This document shows positions 1 through 9,546 of a DNA stretch of 64,000 nt, one piece after another. The DNA is from Saprospiraceae bacterium. GTDB taxonomy: Bacteria; Bacteroidota; Bacteroidia; Chitinophagales; Saprospiraceae. The notes beneath the pieces are model-generated. The model did not search any database. It was not told the origin of the DNA and worked only from the letters and a program-made list of their open reading frames with translations. How positions within the stretch are numbered: position 1 is the first letter of the stretch; every line of letters starts with the position of its first letter. Location: the NCBI GenBank assembly GCA_020631355.1, contig JAHDHL010000001.1, forward strand, positions 111,616 to 175,615. The letters are read 5' to 3'. The position numbers and the translations under genes are program-made.

Positions 1-87
1 AAAAAGTTCATCATAAAGATAGTTGTAGTATACTTACGATTCCTCCGAAATAATGCACAAATAGTTCCTTATCTGGCCATAAGGGAA

Positions 88-95
88 TATTTTTG
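88..95 (+). promoter_or_regulatory. -7 box of porX
   Basis: TATTTTTG followed by C matches the Bacteroidota primary-sigma -7 consensus TAnnTTTG and lies about 80 bases before the porX start. I see no clear -33 TTG at the right distance. The rest of 1-176 shows no gene. Confidence 0.4.
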
Positions 96-176
96 CCTAG
101 GAAAAATCATAAAATGATATTTTCGGGCGTATATATAAGTACCAACCCGTTTACAAAAAAGTATTAAACCACAAGT

Positions 177-1736
177 ATGAGTAACGAAATCACGATTCTT
201 TGGGCAGATGACGAAATAGATTTGCTGAAACCCCAAGTACTTTTCCTAGAGAAAAAAGGATATCAAGTCATCACCGTGTCCAATGGACATGATGCCATTG
301 AAGAATGTGAGGAATACAATGACATTGATGTTGTTTTCCTGGACGAAAGTATGCCCGGACTCACAGGATTGGAAACCCTGACCAAAATCAAGGAAATCAA
401 TCCTCACTTACCTGTGGTGATGATTACGAAGAACGAGGCGGAAAATGTAATGGAGGAAGCCATTGGTGCACAGATAACGGATTACCTGATCAAACCTGTG
501 AATCCACACCAAATCTTATTGACACTCAAAAAAATCATTGATAAAAAAGATTTGGTCAAGGAAAAGACCTCTGCTGACTACAGACAGGAATTCGGAGAAA
601 TATTCTCCAAGATCAACAGTGGTTTGAATTATATCGAATGGGTCGATATCTACAAGAAAATCATCAATTGGGAAATCAAGTTGGATTCTTCTGAGACCAC
701 TGCCATGGCAGAAATCCTTTCCACCCAAAAAAGCGAAGCCAATAATGAGTTTTCCAAATTCATCGAGAAGCATTATGTCGATTGGCTTTATGACGAAACG
801 GATAGAGCTCCTGTCATGTCCCATAACCTGATGCGTGAAAAGGTTTTCCAAGACTTGGATGATCGCCCGACAGTTTTTCTCCTTTTGGATAATCTTAGGT
901 ATGACCAATGGAAAATCATCGAGCCCATTATCTCCGAATATTACAGGATAGAACAAGAGGATTTCTTCTATTCCATCCTCCCTACAGCTACACAGTATAG
1001 TAGGAATGCAATATTCTCAGGATTGATGCCATCTGAAATCGAGGAATATTACCCCGAATGGTGGAAAAACGATAACGAACCCGGAGGCAAGAATCTTTTC
1101 GAGGATAAGTTACTGGGCGAACAAATCAGGAGAACGTTCAGAAATCCCATCAAATTCGATTATGTCAAAGTGATTAACACCCATCATGCCAACAATCTTA
1201 GGGATAATATCCACAATGTGATGAATAATGACTTATCCGTCATTGTTTATAATTTCATTGATATGTTATCGCATGCGAGAACGGAGATGGAAGTACTCAA
1301 GCAATTGGCCGGAGATGAAAGGGCCTATCGTTCGCTGACCCGTTCCTGGTTCCTACACTCCCCACTTTGGGAGGGACTGAAGAATATTGCCAGCAAGGAC
1401 ATCAACCTGGTCATTACCACGGACCACGGCACCATCAGGGTCAATCAGCCCTCAAAAGTAATTGGGGATAGGGAAACCACGACAAACCTCAGATATAAGG
1501 TAGGGAAGAACCTGAAGTACGACAGGAAGGATGTACTGGCTGTGGAAAAACCCAACGAGGCACTTTTGCCGAGGCCTAATGTGAGTTCCAAATTCATCTT
1601 TGCTAAGGAAAGTAAGTTTTTCCTATATCCTAATAATTACAATTATTATCACAATTACTATAAGGATACGTTTCAACATGGGGGAATCTCCCTTGAGGAA
1701 ATCATCTGTCCTGTCATTAAACTGAGTTCAAAGTAA
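177..1736 (+). CDS. porX: PorX, T9SS response regulator with PglZ domain
   Basis: Two-domain response regulator of the type IX secretion system. An N-terminal CheY-like receiver (about residues 5-125) has the acidic pair D11-D12, the likely phospho-acceptor D56 in the VVFLDES motif, and a conserved Lys in YLIKPVN. After a helical linker comes a PglZ domain of the alkaline-phosphatase superfamily (about 230-515), with LLLDNLRYD near 235, TATQYSRN near 270 and TTDHGT near 413 as metal and nucleophile motifs. In Porphyromonas gingivalis PorX pairs with the kinase PorY and the sigma factor SigP, and its PglZ domain is reported to cleave oligonucleotides. The 519-residue length fits the family. 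No porY is visible in the window. The protein lacks a signal peptide and should be cytoplasmic. Confidence 0.95.
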   Translation: MSNEITILWADDEIDLLKPQVLFLEKKGYQVITVSNGHDAIEECEEYNDIDVVFLDESMPGLTGLETLTKIKEINPHLPVVMITKNEAENVMEEAIGAQITDYLIKPVNPHQILLTLKKIIDKKDLVKEKTSADYRQEFGEIFSKINSGLNYIEWVDIYKKIINWEIKLDSSETTAMAEILSTQKSEANNEFSKFIEKHYVDWLYDETDRAPVMSHNLMREKVFQDLDDRPTVFLLLDNLRYDQWKIIEPIISEYYRIEQEDFFYSILPTATQYSRNAIFSGLMPSEIEEYYPEWWKNDNEPGGKNLFEDKLLGEQIRRTFRNPIKFDYVKVINTHHANNLRDNIHNVMNNDLSVIVYNFIDMLSHARTEMEVLKQLAGDERAYRSLTRSWFLHSPLWEGLKNIASKDINLVITTDHGTIRVNQPSKVIGDRETTTNLRYKVGKNLKYDRKDVLAVEKPNEALLPRPNVSSKFIFAKESKFFLYPNNYNYYHNYYKDTFQHGGISLEEIICPVIKLSSK

Positions 1737-1809
1737 TCAAGCTAATATCTTTTAGGATTTGGTACTTAGTTTGTATTACAATTATATACGATATAAAACT
1801 TAACGAAAA

Positions 1810-2124
1810 ATGTTCGGAAACCTAATGGGAGACATGGAAGCCAAAAAGGCCGAAATGAGAAAGAGTCTGGATGGAATCATTGTGGAGGAACAAGCCGGGG
1901 ATGGAGCCATTTCCATTAAGGCGAATGCCAATAGGCAAATCACCAATATTTCCATCGACCCTACCAAGCTATCATCGGATGACCATGAGGAATTGGAGGA
2001 TTTACTTTTGATTTCCATCAATAGGGTTTTGGAGAAAGCTGCTGCAAAAGAAGCAGAGGAAACTCAAAAACTCATCAGCAGCATGCTCCCTCCGGGAATG
2101 GAAAACTTGCTTGGAGGATTTTAA
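1810..2124 (+). CDS. ybaB: YbaB/EbfC family nucleoid-associated protein
   Basis: A 104-residue protein with the YbaB/EbfC pattern: a charged N-terminal helix (EAKKAEMRKSLDGI), then the core beta strands (GAISIKANANRQITNISID), then a second amphipathic helix. Family members are dimeric DNA-binding proteins of the nucleoid. Elsewhere the gene usually sits by dnaX-recR; here it follows porX by 73 bases and is closed off by a hairpin right after its stop codon. The start ATG is preceded by an A-rich stretch rather than a Shine-Dalgarno sequence, as is usual in this phylum. Confidence 0.9.
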   Translation: MFGNLMGDMEAKKAEMRKSLDGIIVEEQAGDGAISIKANANRQITNISIDPTKLSSDDHEELEDLLLISINRVLEKAAAKEAEETQKLISSMLPPGMENLLGGF

Positions 2125-2127
2125 TTG

Positions 2128-2147
2128 CCTGATGATTATTCATCAGG
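2128..2147 (+). terminator. Hairpin after ybaB
   Basis: Perfect 8-bp stem CCTGATGA/TCATCAGG with a TTAT loop, followed by TTTAT. It starts four bases after the ybaB stop codon and ends 17 bases before the next start, so it is a likely intrinsic terminator or attenuator. Confidence 0.6.
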
Positions 2148-2164
2148 TTTATAAAGTGTAAATA

Positions 2165-3397
2165 ATGAAACGATTTTTATTCGTACTGTTTTTGGTAGGA
2201 TATCTGCCATCTGCTTTCAGCCAACAGTTACCACCTGTCACAGATGGACTGATTGCCTATTATTCCTTTGACAATTGTGATGCGACGGACGATACCGGAG
2301 GTGGATCCGATGGTATCATCGTAGGTACGCCCGACTGTGTTTGTGGAGTATCAGGAAATGCCCTAGAACTGGATGGACTGAATGACTACATCCTTTTCCT
2401 AGGAGCGGTCAACAATTACTTCGACACTGACAATCTGAGTATCAGTTTCTACTTCAAGTCGTTCGGTTCTCCCTTAGCACAGGATATCCTATCCAAAAGG
2501 GAAAACTGTGGACCAGATAATACGTTGAGTGTCGTGTACACTCCTACCACCAATACGCTCTCATGCGAAATGAGTGAGGATTTCAGTAAGAGTTCCAATG
2601 CGACAGGTACCTTAGACTTCACTAACTGTTGGCATCATGCTGTTATTGTGAGGAGGGGAGGCAAGACATCCCTCTACCTTGATGGGGTGCTTACTCAGGA
2701 AGCTACTGCCATTTCAAGAATTGACTTGGAAAACAGTGCGGCCCTTGCCCTTGCGAACAGTCCATGTGTGGGTAGCGGAGTGAACAGATTCAAGGGATAC
2801 ATAGACGAATTGGCCATATACAGCAGGGATATCTTGGAAAGCGAAGCAAGAGAGGCTTATGAGGCTCCTGACCAGATCGGCAACAGGGATACCTTATTAT
2901 ATCTTGGTGAATCCTTGGACGTATTCTTATCGTCTACTTGCGTGAGTAATTTTTCATGGACACCAACTGACGGAGTAGCTGATCCTACGGCAGGGGAAAC
3001 CAGCCTCAGTCCTACCGAAACGACAACATACCGATTGAATTTTGTGGATGAGAACGGATGTACGGCCTATGATACGCTAAAGGTTACTGTGATTGACCCA
3101 TCCACATTGGATTGTAATAAAATTTTCGTTCCTAAGGCATTCACTCCGAATGGCACCGGACCATTGGATAATGAGACCATTGGCATCAGTAATCCTTATG
3201 CTGTCCAGGAGTTGGTTTCCTTTGAAATATTCGATAGATGGGGCGAAAGAGTATTCATGGCAGACGACCCATTCCTAAAGTGGGATGGTACATTTGCGGG
3301 CCAGAACTTGAACGCTGGAATCTTCCTTTACAAACTGGAGTTCAAATGTAATGGGAACACTCAACAGCAGTTCGGAAGTTTGTCCCTTATTCGTTAA
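2165..3397 (+). CDS. Secreted LamG-domain protein with T9SS type-B sorting domain
   Basis: Exported protein of 410 residues. A signal peptide (MKRFLFVLFLVGYLPSAFS) is followed by a concanavalin/LamG jelly-roll domain (about 27-225, with GLIAYYSFD and the typical HHAVIVRRGGKTSLYLDGVL strand). A short PKD-like region with paired Cys follows (about 235-305). The C-terminal domain (about 318-410) has FVPKAFTPNG, FEIFDRWGERVF, WDGTF and AGIFLYKLEF, the signature of type-B (gliding_CTERM/CHU_C) T9SS sorting domains. LamG domains usually bind glycans or other ligands, but the target cannot be read from the sequence. It is probably surface-anchored or released via the SprA channel encoded at 40-47 kb. 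Confidence 0.88.
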   Translation: MKRFLFVLFLVGYLPSAFSQQLPPVTDGLIAYYSFDNCDATDDTGGGSDGIIVGTPDCVCGVSGNALELDGLNDYILFLGAVNNYFDTDNLSISFYFKSFGSPLAQDILSKRENCGPDNTLSVVYTPTTNTLSCEMSEDFSKSSNATGTLDFTNCWHHAVIVRRGGKTSLYLDGVLTQEATAISRIDLENSAALALANSPCVGSGVNRFKGYIDELAIYSRDILESEAREAYEAPDQIGNRDTLLYLGESLDVFLSSTCVSNFSWTPTDGVADPTAGETSLSPTETTTYRLNFVDENGCTAYDTLKVTVIDPSTLDCNKIFVPKAFTPNGTGPLDNETIGISNPYAVQELVSFEIFDRWGERVFMADDPFLKWDGTFAGQNLNAGIFLYKLEFKCNGNTQQQFGSLSLIR

Positions 3398-3508
3398 AAG
3401 ATGACTGACAATTTGGATTTTTCAATCTAAATATTCTATATTAGAGTTAGAAATTGGTATAAAATATCAGTTTTATTTAAGGGTGATTCATTTGGGTTTT
3501 TTACTTAT

Positions 3509-3542
3509 GAGAGAATCTTGAAAAAGATTCTCTCTTTTTTTC
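3509..3542 (+). terminator. Intrinsic terminator after the LamG gene
   Basis: Perfect 11-bp stem GAGAGAATCTT/AAGATTCTCTC closed by a GAAA tetraloop and followed by a run of eight T. This is a textbook rho-independent terminator, 110 bases after the stop codon. Confidence 0.88.
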
Positions 3543-3588
3543 TACCTACCCCATTCACCTAACAACACTTCTTCATTATCAAACATAT

Positions 3589-4116
3589 ATGAAAATCCTC
3601 CTCTTTGGCAATATTGGTTCTGGAAAGACAACAATTGCCAAGGAACTCTCACAAAATTCCGAACAATGGACCTATCTCGCTGTAGATGATTTCAGGCGGG
3701 AAATAGGGGATGGTTCCATCAAGGGAGACGCAAAGGCCAAATCGGCATTTGTCAAATCCATCAGTCATGACGAGCAACCCCAATTGATTGAATGTACCGG
3801 TCTGGGAAGATTGGGTAGTTCTGTATTCAGGCGACTCCAAAAATATGATGGGCCACTTATTGTCATGGTTCTTAAGGTTGCAGTGACATGTTGTGAACAG
3901 CGGATTGAAAAAAGAGATTGGGACATTCCTTTTCCAAAGGAAATCAGCCAAGGAACGGAACTGGTGTATAAGTTGAATAAATTATATGAATCCCGTTTTC
4001 TATTTGAACGATGGGGCCTTAGGAAAAACACCAATTTCTTCTATCATATGAATGAGATTCCCTCAGACAAGGAAAACATACTCTCGATACTATCCACATA
4101 TATGAAAAAGAGCTGA
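3589..4116 (+). CDS. Small P-loop nucleotide kinase-like ATPase
   Basis: A 175-residue single-domain P-loop NTPase. Walker A GNIGSGKTT lies at residues 7-15. An acidic motif (LAVDDFRREIGDG, about 31-43) sits where the kinases of the shikimate/adenylate/dephospho-CoA group place the substrate or Mg contact. IECTGLG near residue 65 and a basic QRIEKRD helix (about 103-109) could be the Walker-B-like strand and lid. The family resembles AAA_33-type or zeta-like kinases. The substrate is unknown, and no toxin-antitoxin partner is adjacent. The gene stands alone between two strong terminators, and its stop codon lies inside the stem of the downstream one. Confidence 0.65.
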   Translation: MKILLFGNIGSGKTTIAKELSQNSEQWTYLAVDDFRREIGDGSIKGDAKAKSAFVKSISHDEQPQLIECTGLGRLGSSVFRRLQKYDGPLIVMVLKVAVTCCEQRIEKRDWDIPFPKEISQGTELVYKLNKLYESRFLFERWGLRKNTNFFYHMNEIPSDKENILSILSTYMKKS

Positions 4117-4139
4117 ATCCAAATGGATTCAGCTCTTTT
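4106..4139. terminator. Bidirectional terminator between convergent genes
   Basis: Perfect 15-bp stem AAAAGAGCTGAATCC/GGATTCAGCTCTTTT with an AAAT loop. The arms supply a T tract on both strands, so it serves the P-loop kinase gene on plus and the long secreted-protein gene on minus. It overlaps the last codons of the kinase gene. Confidence 0.85.
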
Positions 4140-4167
4140 GTTCATTTGTTGTTTATCTATTAAGTTC

Positions 4168-7100
4168 CTATTGTTTGATGAACCTGGTTGTATGAGAACC
4201 GCTTTCCCCCTGAACCTGTATGAAATAGTGTCCGGCAGATAAATTCCTTACATCAATCGTAGTCATATACTTTGATTCTGTAAGTTGCATTTGTCTTACC
4301 AGTATACCGGTAGCATCGTAAATCAATATCCTAGTATTCGAATCTAATTCACTCTGGGATACCAATGTAACTGAATGCTTACTTATCGTAGGCCTGACAG
4401 AAATAGCATTAGCATCCAAAACTGTTTCGAATACTACGACTTCTATTTTCGAATAAGCAAAAGTACCATCGAAATCCACCTGCTTCAATCTATAGTAGTT
4501 CTCTGTGGATGGTTCAACATGTAAGAATTGGTACTGGGTCAATTCAAGGGTTGTTCCTGCTCCATTCACAATTCCGATTTCCCTGAAATCAATTCCATTA
4601 CCACTATATTCCACAACAAAAAAGTCATTGTTCTCCTCTGAAGCTGTTTCCCATGACAACAATACATCATTGCCTTCTTTTTCCGCATAGAAATAAGTCA
4701 ATTCAACCGGTAATGCACATGCGACATCAACAACAACGGTCTGAGCACTCATATTACCACAATTATCAGTCACTATCACAGAATAGGTATCTGCGGTAAG
4801 TCCGGAAGCGATGACTAGTCCATTACCGGATGCTGGGAGTATCCTTGAGAAATCACCTGATATTTCATAAGGGGCTGTCCCACCTGACAAATCCAATGTA
4901 ACGGTTCCCGTATTATTTCCACAGGAACCATCCAAGGTAGCAGTAAGCGGTGCTGCAGCTATGGGTGTACCACATATATATACCTTATCGAATCCGCCAG
5001 AATCAGCAGTACCATTCTGGTCAGCATACAGGATAAGTGTGATTGCATTGGCCGTATTAGGAATTGCATTTGTGGATGTGGTCCAAGGAGCCGAAGAAGC
5101 ATTCACCAAATCAGTTTTGGCAACGATACTAGCCCCGTTCTCATCCTGGATCTCATAGGCCAGATAATCCCCTGAATCAAACAAGGATGCTGTGTAATCA
5201 AAATTCACTGACACATTCTCATAACAAGAAACGTCGTATGTGAATGTTAGGGTATGTTCGAAATTCCCTCCTGAACCGCTATTGTCTATATCCCTGATAC
5301 CCCAGTAGAAATTATTTCCAGTTCCTTGTGAAGCAATAGACCCTGTACCTCCGGTAGCCAATGTACGGGGCTGCCAGATATCAGAATCCGTATCCTCACT
5401 ATAAGCTGCGGGGAATGCTGCATAAGACCAAGAATTCACAGAGCCATCAAACTCCTGATAATCCAACAAATCCGTACAGCTTGGCTCAGGATCCCTATCT
5501 ATACAAACACCTCCCAAGGAAATACCTCCAATACTCAAATGTTCGGAACCACCCGGATCAGTATTATCATCAGCGAAATCACCCACTTCCACACAAATCT
5601 GAGCAATCAGTGCTGCTCCCGCATCCACTTCGACAAAGGCTGTCTCGTTATTCCCACATCCAGTGAATCCAGTTCCTCCGGTACTACCTGTACAATCCGT
5701 AGCCTGACTACCCGAAGGAGTTACCGTAGTTACAGGTTCGGAAATCATGACATCGCCAGCCGCATCAAATACATGCACATATGCAGGATTGACATCTGAG
5801 GTTTCAGCATCACCCAACCAGAATGTCACCTCCTCTACAGGAACAGAAAAATTCATACAAATCATATTAACCCCTGTTCTTGTCCCATCATTTTCTGTGA
5901 AATGCCCTCCAATAAAGGATGGTTTTGGAGAACCTCCTTGCATTGAATTCTCATTCGTACTAATAATGTTATTTGAACTATTGGCATCAATGACAATCCC
6001 ATTATTCCCCGTACCATTACATCCTTGCACGACTTCTCTCAAATCATAAGTAGCAACACCACTATAAGGTGTTCCCAAATTAGTACCATCCGTAATCACA
6101 AGTCCATCTATATTTCCTTGGTCAGCAGCATTATCCCAAGTCATAGCTCCATATACCATATCCAATTCATCAGCACCACAATTTGCAGCCTCTAATGCAT
6201 TGACATAGGTATCGTCCAATGTATTCACGGTAGCGGCCGAGGTTGTAGAAGAAATATTGACTGTAGCAGAGGATGCTGATGCATTTACACCACAAGTAGC
6301 AGTACATTCCATTGCGGATACCGTTCCTGTGGATGTCAGGCCGGAACAACCAGAACCTGTAATTTCAATATCCCAGGTTTCTCCTTCGTTCAGTGTAATC
6401 TCTATGGTACCGTCAGTTACTGTGGTCAAATCGTCACCGCCTATTGTTCCTGAACCATTATTCGTAATTACAGCACAGATATCTATGCCTGTATATGGAA
6501 TAGATACTCTTACAGGATCAGCGCCTCCTGTGTAATTCAAGCAATCTTGCGTTGCAGCACCCAAAGCAGAAATACCACAAGCTAGCGTATAATTATCGGT
6601 GGATGGTGTACAAATACCTGTACCCGGACTAGGAGCTTCTGAAGATAGTGTTCCGTCAGGTGCAACATTGACTGCATTACAATCCCCATTTCCATTAGAA
6701 TTGGTATAAGTGATTGAAGAAACCACATTACCACAAGCATCCAAAACTGAAAGTGTCTCTCCGGAATTGGTTAGGGAACCCGTTGCTGGAGTGAGTACGC
6801 CTCCCGCAGATAAGTCGTAATCCACACAATTATTAGGTCCTATTCCAACGACAAGATATGCACCACTAGCTATGGTAGTTGCAGCAGGAAAAGTAAATCC
6901 AAATCCATCAATCTCCCAACCTGAGATATCAATTGCATTGGCGTAAGCATTGAATATTTCAACATATTCGCAATTGCCATCAGTACCTTGGCCTGTACAA
7001 GGATTATAATGAATTTCCGTAATGGCTACAGAACCTGTTGTAAATTCACAAGTAGCAGGTGCATCACAAGAGGTAAAGGTTGCAGCTGCACCAGCAGTAG

Positions 7101-7776
7101 TTCCTACTGTTGCCAAATCTCCGCTGAATAATCTGATATTATCGATGGCAATATCCTCGTCCCCTGCTGTAAGGCCCGTAACAGTAATGTTTAAGTCAAG
7201 GGAAGAACCAGTTGCAGGAATACTCACACAATATGTAGTGAATGTACTTGTAAGGGCCGTGCCATTACTTAATCCATCACAATCCGAGTCTATGCCTGGC
7301 TCCGTATTCGTTCCTGTAGTAGAACTGGAAAAACCAATCAGATTTAATGATGTACCACCGTCGATGGAAGCTGAAATCAAAACATCATCACCTCCGTCCC
7401 AATCCTGATTACTGCCGTCATCATCTTCGGCTACTTCAAAACAAAGTACGATATCCGTCTGCCCCGTAATGTCGAAACCCGATAGCGAAGCAATAGCTGG
7501 ACTACCCGGACACCCAGGGTCGGCATCGATGTCATGGGCACCGAAGAATGTGCCTCCATCTCCACCTGTAAGTACAACACCTCCGCCTACTGCACTACCA
7601 CAAGTCCCACCATTCAGACAAACGGAACCAAAGTAATCAGCAGCATTATCATTACAGGATGCAGAATAAGAAAGTACAGCGTCAGTAGTGGAGTCATCAA
7701 AGTCGTAGGTAGCAAATTGGGCATTAAGGTTAGTTACTAAAAACAACCCTAATGAAAAGAGTAGTAGTCTTCTCAT
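4168..7776 (-). CDS. Large secreted multidomain protein with lamin-tail domain and T9SS type-A sorting domain
   Basis: A 1202-residue exported protein, rich in Gly, Thr, Ser and paired Cys. It has a signal peptide (1-19, ending in NLNA) and a jelly-roll-like region with many Asp/Gly (about 20-235). A lamin-tail (LTD) domain follows (about 248-365) with ITEIHYNP, EYVEIFN, DISGWEIDGFG and a GETLSVLD strand. Further Cys-rich beta modules span about 390-830. Another jelly-roll region (about 780-960) is followed by a SprB-like repeat (GGTAPYEI...LTADTYSVIVTDNCG, about 975-1030). The region beginning LPVELTYFYAEKEGNDVLLSWETASEENN precedes many type-A tails, and the C-terminal about 75 residues are a type-A T9SS domain ending in FIKQ. 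Its role is probably adhesion or a surface structure, with no catalytic motif seen. It stands alone with its own -7 box. Confidence 0.85.
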   Translation of the reverse strand: MRRLLLFSLGLFLVTNLNAQFATYDFDDSTTDAVLSYSASCNDNAADYFGSVCLNGGTCGSAVGGGVVLTGGDGGTFFGAHDIDADPGCPGSPAIASLSGFDITGQTDIVLCFEVAEDDDGSNQDWDGGDDVLISASIDGGTSLNLIGFSSSTTGTNTEPGIDSDCDGLSNGTALTSTFTTYCVSIPATGSSLDLNITVTGLTAGDEDIAIDNIRLFSGDLATVGTTAGAAATFTSCDAPATCEFTTGSVAITEIHYNPCTGQGTDGNCEYVEIFNAYANAIDISGWEIDGFGFTFPAATTIASGAYLVVGIGPNNCVDYDLSAGGVLTPATGSLTNSGETLSVLDACGNVVSSITYTNSNGNGDCNAVNVAPDGTLSSEAPSPGTGICTPSTDNYTLACGISALGAATQDCLNYTGGADPVRVSIPYTGIDICAVITNNGSGTIGGDDLTTVTDGTIEITLNEGETWDIEITGSGCSGLTSTGTVSAMECTATCGVNASASSATVNISSTTSAATVNTLDDTYVNALEAANCGADELDMVYGAMTWDNAADQGNIDGLVITDGTNLGTPYSGVATYDLREVVQGCNGTGNNGIVIDANSSNNIISTNENSMQGGSPKPSFIGGHFTENDGTRTGVNMICMNFSVPVEEVTFWLGDAETSDVNPAYVHVFDAAGDVMISEPVTTVTPSGSQATDCTGSTGGTGFTGCGNNETAFVEVDAGAALIAQICVEVGDFADDNTDPGGSEHLSIGGISLGGVCIDRDPEPSCTDLLDYQEFDGSVNSWSYAAFPAAYSEDTDSDIWQPRTLATGGTGSIASQGTGNNFYWGIRDIDNSGSGGNFEHTLTFTYDVSCYENVSVNFDYTASLFDSGDYLAYEIQDENGASIVAKTDLVNASSAPWTTSTNAIPNTANAITLILYADQNGTADSGGFDKVYICGTPIAAAPLTATLDGSCGNNTGTVTLDLSGGTAPYEISGDFSRILPASGNGLVIASGLTADTYSVIVTDNCGNMSAQTVVVDVACALPVELTYFYAEKEGNDVLLSWETASEENNDFFVVEYSGNGIDFREIGIVNGAGTTLELTQYQFLHVEPSTENYYRLKQVDFDGTFAYSKIEVVVFETVLDANAISVRPTISKHSVTLVSQSELDSNTRILIYDATGILVRQMQLTESKYMTTIDVRNLSAGHYFIQVQGESGSHTTRFIKQ

Positions 7777-7813
7777 CGTGTCAAAATTGTGTGAATTAAA
7801 TTTTTGTGTTACT

Positions 7814-7821
7814 CAAATATA
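7814..7821 (-). promoter_or_regulatory. -7 box of the 1202-residue secreted protein
   Basis: On the minus strand TATATTTG, a match to TAnnTTTG, lies 38 bases before the start codon. No convincing -33 TTG is seen. The rest of the 7777-8049 divergent gap shows only the box for the crt genes. Confidence 0.4.
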
Positions 7822-8019
7822 ACGACTTAACTAATTAATTTCTAGTAAGTTAAACACACGTCTATGTTAAACTTAAGTAAACCTAACCCATTCTCCACAC
7901 ATACTAAAATCGTCAATGTATAGTTAGTTGAATTACAACAAAGAACCCTTTTACCCTGTCACGGATTAGAATTGGTACGGAATGTTAAATATTCGGAACC
8001 AAACTCCGACTTGATAGTT

Positions 8020-8027
8020 TAACTTTG
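8020..8027 (+). promoter_or_regulatory. -7 box of the carotenoid operon
   Basis: TAACTTTG matches TAnnTTTG and sits 22 bases before the first crt start codon. A TTG at 8011 is too close to serve as -33, so the upstream element is not identified. Confidence 0.4.
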
Positions 8028-8049
8028 GAATTTGAACAATTTATCCTAA

Positions 8050-9507
8050 ATGAAAGCAATAGTAATCGGTGCCGGTATTGGTGGATTGGCCGTTTCGATA
8101 AGGCTCGCCCAAAAGGGATATGATGTCGAGGTTTATGAAGCGAATACATATCCGGGTGGAAAACTATCCGAAATCAGAAGTGAAAACGGATTTCGTTTTG
8201 ATGCGGGACCGTCCCTTTTCACCATGCCATTCTATGTGGATGAACTCTTTGAGCTTTGTGGCGAACAACCCGGAGACACTTTCCAACATGAAGAATTGGA
8301 TATTGTCTGTAATTATTTCTGGGAGGATGGTACAAGATTATCGGCTTATTCCGAAAAGGAAAAACTCTATCATGAAATCGAGGAACAGTTGGGTATCAAC
8401 CCGAATCGATTCAGGGCAGCGATGGATGATAGTAGGATAAAATATGAACTGACAGGGCGAATATTCTTGGAGCGACCATTACACTTGGTCAAGAGTTGGC
8501 TATCATGGGATGTATTAAAAGCCATTTTCCAAATTTATAAGTTGGATATTTTCAAGAGTATGCATGATGTCAACAAACAACTCTTACGACATCCCAAACT
8601 GGTACAATTCTTTGACCGATTTGCTACTTATAATGGGTCCAATCCCTATCAGGCCTCAGGAATATTGAATATCATTCCTCATTTTGAACATCATTTTGGT
8701 GCACATTTTCCTAAAGGGGGAATGATTTCCATTACAAAAGGGCTTCATCAACTAGCCATAAGGCAAGGCGTACAATTCCATTTCGGACAAAAGGTTGAGC
8801 GCATCATCATAGAAAACGAGGAAGCCGTAGGCATATCTGTTTCAGGAGCAATTAAATCTGCGGATATCGTAATCAGTAACATGGATATCTATCCTACCTA
8901 TAAAAAATTACTGCCGCAACAAAAGGCACCATCAGCTGTCTTCGAGAATGAGCGTTCATCATCCGCCTTGATTTTCTATTGGGGTATAGATAAGACATTT
9001 CCTGAACTGGATCTACACAACATATTCTTCAGCGACCATTACAAAGCTGAATTCGAATCCATTGCAGCGGGAGGAATCCACGAGGACCCAACAGTCTATA
9101 TCAATATTTCAAGTAAATATCATCCCAAGGATGCACCTGAGGGCTGTGAGAATTGGTTCACTATGATTAATGTTCCCTACAATGACGGACAGGATTGGGA
9201 CAATCTCATCCAATCCGCAAGGAAAAACATTATCCGTAAGGTAAGTCGCATATTAGGGGAAGATATTGAGAAACATATTATTTTCGAAGATATACTTGAC
9301 CCTAGAAAGATTGAACTAAGGACATCATCCCATGCAGGAGCCTTATATGGTACCGCCTCCAATGATCGTATGGCTGCATTCAAGAGGCATGCGAATTTCA
9401 GTTCCAGTGTCAAGAACCTATACTTCTGCGGAGGAAGTGTCCATCCGGGAGGCGGGATTCCGTTGTGCCTCCTATCCGCTAAAATGGTGGAACAAGTTGT
9501 GCGCTAA
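8050..9507 (+). CDS. crtD: CrtI/CrtD-family carotenoid desaturase, probably 1-hydroxycarotenoid 3,4-desaturase
   Basis: FAD-dependent carotenoid desaturase of 485 residues. The Rossmann dinucleotide motif GAGIGGLA is at residues 7-14, followed by VEVYEANTYPGGKLSE and the FDAGPSLFTMP segment. The C-terminal FAD/carotenoid motif GGSVHPGGGIPLC is near 460-472. CrtI (phytoene desaturase) and CrtD are close paralogues. The CrtD call rests on context: the next two genes are a CruF-type 1',2'-hydratase and a CrtZ hydroxylase, and no phytoene synthase (crtB) is adjacent, as would be usual for crtI. It would introduce the 3',4' double bond after CruF hydration on the acyclic end of gamma-carotene. It acts at the inner membrane. 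The desaturase call is firm; the CrtD subtype is less so. Confidence 0.72.
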   Translation: MKAIVIGAGIGGLAVSIRLAQKGYDVEVYEANTYPGGKLSEIRSENGFRFDAGPSLFTMPFYVDELFELCGEQPGDTFQHEELDIVCNYFWEDGTRLSAYSEKEKLYHEIEEQLGINPNRFRAAMDDSRIKYELTGRIFLERPLHLVKSWLSWDVLKAIFQIYKLDIFKSMHDVNKQLLRHPKLVQFFDRFATYNGSNPYQASGILNIIPHFEHHFGAHFPKGGMISITKGLHQLAIRQGVQFHFGQKVERIIIENEEAVGISVSGAIKSADIVISNMDIYPTYKKLLPQQKAPSAVFENERSSSALIFYWGIDKTFPELDLHNIFFSDHYKAEFESIAAGGIHEDPTVYINISSKYHPKDAPEGCENWFTMINVPYNDGQDWDNLIQSARKNIIRKVSRILGEDIEKHIIFEDILDPRKIELRTSSHAGALYGTASNDRMAAFKRHANFSSSVKNLYFCGGSVHPGGGIPLCLLSAKMVEQVVR

Positions 9508-9546
9508 TTCGTATTAATTATCTATTCAATTCATTAGCTTAGTCAA

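Noticed and set aside
3431-3452. Palindrome-like TCTAAATATTCTATATTAGA after the LamG gene
   Set aside because: The arms need a bulge and are AT-rich; the nearby terminator at 3509 explains transcript ending better.
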